From NCBI GenBank assembly GCA_046349955.1, contig JAXMBI010000022.1:1-64000 (forward strand): a stretch of DNA of 64,000 nt, written 5' to 3'. This document shows, one piece after another, positions 59,679-64,000 of the stretch. Positions within the stretch are counted from its first letter, which is position 1. Every line of letters begins with the position of its first letter. This stretch comes from JBGAPH01 sp046349955 (GTDB lineage: Bacteria; Planctomycetota; Planctomycetia; Pirellulales; JBGAPH01). The translations under genes were made by a program, and so were the position numbers. The notes beneath the pieces were generated by a model. The model searched no databases and was not told where the DNA came from. It saw only the letters and a program-made list of their open reading frames with translations.

Positions 59679-60581
59679 ATGGATTCTGCTGAACACGAAT
59701 CCCACGCAACTGAGACAATCGAGCTGTTTTGGGGGCGTGCGAGCCCCGCGGCGGCGACTTTCTACGCCCGATTTCGCACGTCCGAGCCCGCCGGCGTGCG
59801 AATCTCAGGTTGGATTGAGGGTCCCGATTGTCCCCATGCGGCCACGCTGCAGGCGCGCTTTCCGCTGCGCGACCTCGGCGCCGATCCGCAGCCACTTGCC
59901 CAGGCGACCGTGACGGAGCCTTGTTTTTGGTCTCCGCGGACGCCCTACGTCTATCGGGCTCGAGTCGAAGTCTGGCGGGGCGAGCGGCAGATCGCGAACG
60001 CGGAGCAGCTTTGCGCGGCGCGGCCCTTGGGAACCGTTGGTCGCAGCTTCGTGCTGGCTACCAAGCGGTGGGTGCTGCGCGGTGTGTGCCGCGAGACGCT
60101 CGAGTCTGCGGAGCTGAGCGACTGGCTCGAGGCGGCCGCGGTTGCCTGCGTGCCATCGCCAGCGGACGACGTTTGTCGTCTGGCGACGCTGCAGGGGCTT
60201 GGGATCGCAGCCCAGGTTGAGGGATCGGCGGCCGACCTACGTGCCGAACTCACGCGTCTGGCCCGCTGGCCGGCTGTGATGGCGGCTTTCTTGCCCGAGG
60301 ATGCACCGCTTCTCGAAGGCCCATGGACCCCTCCCTCTGGTCTGCTGCTCGTGCAACGCGTGGGGCGCGAGGTCCCCTGGCGGCTGCGGACTTGGGCCCA
60401 GGCAATCGTGGCCCCCATGAGCGAGCCGGCGGCGTTTGCCGCTGCCGCGGCTGCAGTCGGCTGTCCTGTCATCGCGTGGCGGCCAAACGACGCGGGCGAT
60501 TTGCCCTCGGCCCGTGCGGAATGCGATCGGTTGCAGCGCGATCTGGCGGCCGTCGGCGATTTTGCCGGCTATTTGGTTTGA
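59679..60581 (+). CDS. GH2-like beta-sandwich protein with degenerate barrel
   Basis: A 300-residue cytoplasmic protein. The first half resembles the beta-sandwich of family 2 glycoside hydrolases: PCFWSPRTPYVYRARVEVWR, GTVGRSFVLATKRWVLRGVC (compare the family's 'W.P..PYLY.v.v' and 'F.LNG....RGv'). The second half (about residues 150-300) looks like a shortened TIM barrel: WLEAAAVACVPSPADDVCRL, LTRLARWPAVMAAFLPEDAP. The usual nucleophile and acid/base Glu motifs (GNE, and so on) are not seen. It is probably non-catalytic or acts on an unknown substrate. No signal peptide. Assignment rests on motif resemblance only. Confidence 0.6.
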   Translation: MDSAEHESHATETIELFWGRASPAAATFYARFRTSEPAGVRISGWIEGPDCPHAATLQARFPLRDLGADPQPLAQATVTEPCFWSPRTPYVYRARVEVWRGERQIANAEQLCAARPLGTVGRSFVLATKRWVLRGVCRETLESAELSDWLEAAAVACVPSPADDVCRLATLQGLGIAAQVEGSAADLRAELTRLARWPAVMAAFLPEDAPLLEGPWTPPSGLLLVQRVGREVPWRLRTWAQAIVAPMSEPAAFAAAAAAVGCPVIAWRPNDAGDLPSARAECDRLQRDLAAVGDFAGYLV

Positions 60582-60652
60582 CGCGCGGCTCGGTGTCGCG
60601 GACCATAGCCCCCAGCGATTCTTAGCGCCTCATCTGCCGAGAGTTCTCTCCC

Positions 60653-61951
60653 ATGACCGCTGACCCATCGGGCGACCATCCTCCGGTCGACCCGATTATT
60701 CTGGCTCATGCCCATCAGGCGTTCGCCAGCGACGACGCCGCGGACCTGGCCCGCCTGCTCGAGCAGCACCCCGAACTCAAAACGCGGCTCAACGACCCGA
60801 GCGGCGACTTCGATTCGCCCCCGATTGTGCATGTTCGCAGTCGCGCCATGCTCGATGTCTTGCTGGCAGCCGGCGCCGACATCGATGGCCGCAGCCAATG
60901 GTGGGCTGGCGGCTTCGGACTGCTCGATTCGGCGCCGCCAGAGGTCGCGAAATATGCCCTCGAGCGCGGGGCCACGCTCACCGTGCATGCCGCCGCCCGG
61001 CTCGCGCTGATCGACGAGCTGCGCGCCTTTCTGGCGGATCAGCCCAGCTTGGTCCATTTGCGCGGCGGCGACGGGCAAACCGCGCTGCACTTTGCTGCGA
61101 CCATCGAGGTGGCCGAGATCCTGCTTGACGCCGAGGCCGACATCGACGCCCGCGACGTCGACCATGAATCGACCCCAGCTCAGCATATGCTCGGGTCGCG
61201 CACCGAAATTGCCCAATTCTTGGTGCGTCGCGGCTGCCACGTCGATTTGCTCATGAGCGCGGCGCTGGGTGATCGGCCGCTCGCCGAACGGCTGCTGCAG
61301 GCCGATCCCGAGTGCATCCGCCTGCGGGTAAGCGACGAGTGCTTCCCCATGGTCGGCGGCCGTTGTGGCGGCACGATCTACCAGTGGACGCTGGGATGGT
61401 ATGTGTCGGCCGTGCAGGTGGCGAAGAGGTTTGGCCATCACGCGCTGGCCGCCTGGCTGGAGGAGCGCTCGCCTCCCGAAGAAAAGCTGCTGAACGCCTG
61501 TTGGCTGCACGACGCCGAGACGGTATTGGGCCTGTTGGCGGCGCAGCCCGACTTGGCGACCTCCCTGCCGGCTTCCGGCCGGCAACACCTGGCCCACGCC
61601 GCGCGCAACAACGACACCGAGGCCGCGCGGCTCATGCTGCAAGCGGGCCTGCCCGTCGACGGCGTAAGCCAACACCGAGCCACGCCGCTGCACTGGGCGG
61701 CCTGGCAGGGCAACGCGGAGCTCGTGCGACTGGTGCTCGAGCGGCGACCGGACCTCGAGAATAGGTCCAACGATTACAGTGGCTCCCCCCTCGACTGGGC
61801 GCTGCATGGTTCGGAGAACGGCTGGGACCGCGCCCGAGGGAACTATCCTGAAACCGTATCGCTGCTGCTCGCGGCTGGCGCTCAGCGGCCCGCGATAATC
61901 TCGGGCTCCGCCGCGGTGCAAGCGGTCTTACATCAGCACGGCGCCGCTTAG
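60653..61951 (+). CDS. Ankyrin-repeat protein
   Basis: A 432-residue protein with multiple ankyrin repeats. Recognisable units include ADLARLLEQHPELKTRLNDP, RGGDGQTALHFAATIEVAEI, LLDAEADIDARDVDHESTPA, NNDTEAARLMLQAGLPVDGV and HRATPLHWAAWQGNAELVRL. There are likely six to eight repeats in two blocks (about residues 15-210 and 300-430), joined by a less regular stretch. No enzyme domain or signal peptide, so it is probably a cytoplasmic protein-interaction scaffold. Its TAG stop overlaps the stop of the convergent HTTM gene. Confidence 0.9.
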   Translation: MTADPSGDHPPVDPIILAHAHQAFASDDAADLARLLEQHPELKTRLNDPSGDFDSPPIVHVRSRAMLDVLLAAGADIDGRSQWWAGGFGLLDSAPPEVAKYALERGATLTVHAAARLALIDELRAFLADQPSLVHLRGGDGQTALHFAATIEVAEILLDAEADIDARDVDHESTPAQHMLGSRTEIAQFLVRRGCHVDLLMSAALGDRPLAERLLQADPECIRLRVSDECFPMVGGRCGGTIYQWTLGWYVSAVQVAKRFGHHALAAWLEERSPPEEKLLNACWLHDAETVLGLLAAQPDLATSLPASGRQHLAHAARNNDTEAARLMLQAGLPVDGVSQHRATPLHWAAWQGNAELVRLVLERRPDLENRSNDYSGSPLDWALHGSENGWDRARGNYPETVSLLLAAGAQRPAIISGSAAVQAVLHQHGAA

Positions 61952-62907
61952 GCGGCCTTAGACGCGGTAGTGTTGCCAACGAGCGATCGCAGCGTCGCCG
62001 ACGACACGTAGGCCAGGTTGGCCACCAGGAGCGTGGCGAAGAACAGCGTGAGCCCGGTCACCATTGCGAGCGGCACGTAGACCAGCACAGCGGCGACGAG
62101 CAACAACGGCCGCGCCAACCGATTCCAAATCAGCACGGGAAACAGCAGTTCGAAGGCCACCGTGAGGTGCGTCCAAAGGTTCCACGCGTACTCGTGCCCG
62201 GCGAGGAACGAAAAGTCCCACCACCGCGAATCGGGACGTGCGATCAGCCACCACAGGGCTAGTCCATTCCACCAGGCTTCGCCCCCGAGCTTGGTCAGGC
62301 CCATCAGCAGGTAGAAGCCTGCCAGATGGATCTGGATCAGCCGGGTGGCGATCGTGGCCGTAACGAACTCCTCGGGTTCGCCTTCGCGCGGCAGCTTGCC
62401 GCGCGCCCGCCGCAGCAGGCGATCGAGCGAAAGGTAATTGCCCGCCGGCGCGATCACCAGGTAGAGCAGCAACATCGAGAGAATGGGTTCCGCCTGGCCG
62501 TTGATCATTGGCCCGCGGTGGACGTACGAGAGAAAGACGACGAGCGTGGCGACCGTGGCGACGCGGGTAAAGAAGCCCAGCAAGAAGCAGCCGATCGCTG
62601 CGGCGCCCAGCCAGTGGAAAACCCACAGGTCGGCGGGGGTCGCAGCCCGGTCGAGCAGCGAGAGCTTGCTCCCCGGTCGCACGGCCTGGATCATTTCGAG
62701 CGGCACGAGCCCCTGCGGGCCAAACCACTCAACGAGATCCCAGGTGAAGCTCAGGTGCCAGTAGAGCACGAGCAGGCCCACCAGGATCCGCAGCAGGCAG
62801 AGCGTGAAGGGGTTCGTGGGCTGATACCAAAAGGTGTTCCAGCCGGCGCCAAACCGCTCGCTGAGCTCTTCCGCGTAGTTGCCGACAGCATGGAACACGG
62901 CGGTCAT
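61948..62907 (-). CDS. HTTM-domain (vitamin K-dependent carboxylase-related) membrane protein
   Basis: A 319-residue polytopic protein. ATG 62907 overlaps the stop codon of the upstream gene by 4 bp (ATGA). The HTTM (horizontally transferred transmembrane) domain is seen in TLCLLRILVGLLVLYWHLSF, DLVEWFGPQGLVPLEMI, FHWLGAAAIGCFLLGFFTRV, RGPMINGQAEPILSMLLLYL and LTVAFELLFPVLIWNRLARP, with eight or nine helices. The eukaryotic relative is the vitamin K-dependent gamma-carboxylase, but most bacterial members lack proof of that activity. It is paired with a membrane-anchored partner in one unit. Confidence 0.9.
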   Translation of the reverse strand: MTAVFHAVGNYAEELSERFGAGWNTFWYQPTNPFTLCLLRILVGLLVLYWHLSFTWDLVEWFGPQGLVPLEMIQAVRPGSKLSLLDRAATPADLWVFHWLGAAAIGCFLLGFFTRVATVATLVVFLSYVHRGPMINGQAEPILSMLLLYLVIAPAGNYLSLDRLLRRARGKLPREGEPEEFVTATIATRLIQIHLAGFYLLMGLTKLGGEAWWNGLALWWLIARPDSRWWDFSFLAGHEYAWNLWTHLTVAFELLFPVLIWNRLARPLLLVAAVLVYVPLAMVTGLTLFFATLLVANLAYVSSATLRSLVGNTTASKAA

Positions 62908-63575
62908 TTCGCGGGCGCCTGGGTCTGCGGAGAATTCGCGGCGGGGGCGGCTTCGAGGGCGTCGGTCGATTCCTTGAGCAGGATTTGGCCCCCGAGCGAG
63001 CGGGCCGTGGCGTCGTAGAGCGTGCGATACATTCCGGCCGCATTGGGATCGGACTGGGTCTTGTCGGCCGAGGCGGCCGTCCGTGCATCGAGCAAGAGGT
63101 GTGACTTGATCCGCACGCGGGCCGAATCGGCCTTCTCTTGCTGCATGTAGCGAGCCGACAAGGCTTGGGGAATGTGCTGCTTGAACTCGTCGTCCTGGGC
63201 GGTCAACCAGTCGGCAGCGACGTTGGCCAGCTTCTGCTGGCGGCGAAAGGACTCGCCGCCGCGCCAGCCGTCGCGCGGAATGCGGAATACCTCCGGTTCG
63301 CCCAGCGCCGAGGGCACGTCGACCTCGATCGCGTGGTCGGCGTCGAGCGACAAGCCGTGGGTGAGTTGGTAGTTGGTCGAGTAGTCGACCGTCAGGTTGA
63401 GGGGGTACAGGTAGTAGCTGAATGAGGCCAGGAGCTTCCCCTGCAACCCCGAGGCGACGTTCGAAGACAACGCCACGAATACCAGGAACAGGTGGATGAA
63501 GATCGCCAGCGAGACCCAGGGACGGACTTCGGCGGGGAGCCCGAGTCGGGGCGGCGGTTTCTGAGGTGCGGTCAT
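62904..63575 (-). CDS. Membrane-anchored partner of the HTTM protein
   Basis: A 223-residue protein starting at ATG 63575, with an N-terminal membrane segment (WVSLAIFIHLFLVFVALSSN) and a soluble remainder (YYLYPLNLTVDYSTNYQLTH, DADHAIEVDVPSALGEPEVF, LANVAADWLTAQDDEFKQHI). It overlaps the HTTM gene by 4 bp, so the two are translationally coupled. In planctomycetes an HTTM gene is often preceded by such a gene, but I recall no name for the family. The soluble region probably faces the periplasm. Function unknown; a partner or substrate of the HTTM protein is the simplest guess. Confidence 0.82.
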   Translation of the reverse strand: MTAPQKPPPRLGLPAEVRPWVSLAIFIHLFLVFVALSSNVASGLQGKLLASFSYYLYPLNLTVDYSTNYQLTHGLSLDADHAIEVDVPSALGEPEVFRIPRDGWRGGESFRRQQKLANVAADWLTAQDDEFKQHIPQALSARYMQQEKADSARVRIKSHLLLDARTAASADKTQSDPNAAGMYRTLYDATARSLGGQILLKESTDALEAAPAANSPQTQAPAK

Positions 63576-63758
63576 ACGGGCGAGACGATCGAGGACGCGA
63601 CGATGCGTCGCACAACGGCAGGAACGGCGGGCAGACGATGTTCGCTATTCGTCATCGTCTGGGTGTTGCAAAAAATCTACGCTTCTTTCCCGCCCTTCCT
63701 AGCCAGCATGGCTTTCGCGATCGTTCCGCTCCAGGCGAATCGTCATGACCCAACGAAA

Positions 63759-63789
63759 AAAGCCGAGGCCCACGAGGGGCCTCGGCTTT
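63759..63789 (-). terminator. Rho-independent terminator of the last minus gene
   Basis: Read on the minus strand, AAAGCCGAGGCCC pairs with GGGCCTCGGCTTT (13-bp stem, 5-nt loop) and is followed by TTTTTTCGTTGG. It lies 73 bp after the stop codon at 63862. The T-run is only on the minus side, so it serves the leftward gene. Confidence 0.92.
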
Positions 63790-63861
63790 CTGGGTCGATC
63801 GAAGGACTCATGTCGGCCCAAAGGCCAACGCGTTCCTCGGTCGTAGGAGCTTTCCGCAGAC

Positions 63862-64000
63862 TAGCGGCGGAAGCTGACCTTGCGGACCGAGTAGGGCGAG
63901 CGCTTCATCGTGGTCGGGGCCGGCGGCGCCGGGGGGGTGGCTTCAGCCGGAGCGGCCGGAGCAGCCTCGGCAGGAGCGCTGCCGCTGCAGCTCGGCGCCG
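63862..64000 (-). CDS. C-terminal 45 residues of an Ala/Pro-rich protein
   Basis: Only the 3' end lies in the window. The frame reads APSCSGSAPAEAAPAAPAEA, then TPPAPPAPTT, and ends MKRSPYSVRKVSFRR before a TAG. The Cys-Ser-Gly patch, the Ala/Pro linker and the basic tail look like a small planctomycete surface or chromatin-associated protein, but no family can be named. A strong terminator follows. The gene's beginning lies right of the window. Confidence 0.6.

Overview
The window looks like chromosome from a high-GC planctomycete, probably of the Pirellulales type. The gene content supports this: two DUF1559 pilin-like proteins with the GFTLVELLVVIAIIGILIALL leader, a DUF1549/DUF1553 + DUF1501 pair, transthyretin-fold lipoproteins, an HTTM-domain pair, DUF11 repeats, FG-GAP, WD40 and ankyrin proteins, a very large secretin, and sparse, mostly single-gene transcription units. 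No rRNA, tRNA, CRISPR array, prophage or replication origin was recognised.

Layout. 1-4 kb: start of a secreted protein (minus), an HU-like protein with its own terminator, then a DUF1559 / two-lipoprotein / small membrane protein cluster. 4-6 kb (minus): ECF sigma, zinc-finger anti-sigma and a secreted secretin-N-like protein. 6-11 kb: an Asn-rich secreted protein, a four-repeat DUF11 protein and a WD40-like protein. 11-18.6 kb: broken genes (two alpha/beta hydrolases, a DUF1549/DUF1553 protein, a membrane protein) around one intact DUF1501 gene; the breaks are single-base indels that leave protein similarity readable across frames. 18.7-22.5 kb (minus): proB, a metallophosphoesterase and an FG-GAP protein. 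22.8-30.5 kb: a 1,374-residue secretin with about nine tandem N-type domains, a lipoprotein, a BON protein and an SH3b protein. 30.6-40.4 kb: a PEGA lipoprotein, two secreted zinc peptidases, an APH-fold kinase, a DsbD-type reductase and an M28 peptidase. 40.4-42.8 kb: a small mobile-DNA patch with two copies of a palindromic element and an IS3-family insertion that splits a membrane-protein gene. 42.8-47.6 kb: SIS-domain protein, SMP-30-like protein, a second DUF1559/lipoprotein pair, a thioesterase and an HExxH metalloprotein. 47.6-51.6 kb (minus): two DUF899 proteins, a Cys-rich membrane protein and two ArsR-SRPBCC pairs with recognisable operators. 51.7-64 kb: a LolD-type ATPase, rarA, a second ECF sigma with a very long anti-sigma-like protein, a transglutaminase-like protein, an orphan histidine kinase, a GH2-like protein, an ankyrin protein, the HTTM pair and the tail of a last gene.

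Two themes run through the window. Much of it concerns the cell envelope: secretin, lipoproteins, periplasmic peptidases, thiol chemistry and two ECF stress circuits. Intergenic spaces carry at least seven different families of palindromic repeats. The most unusual points are the palindromic element whose ends supply TAG stop codons to three neighbouring genes, the multi-N-domain secretin, and the density of single-base frame breaks. The last could be sequencing or assembly error and should be ruled out before anyone interprets those genes as dead.
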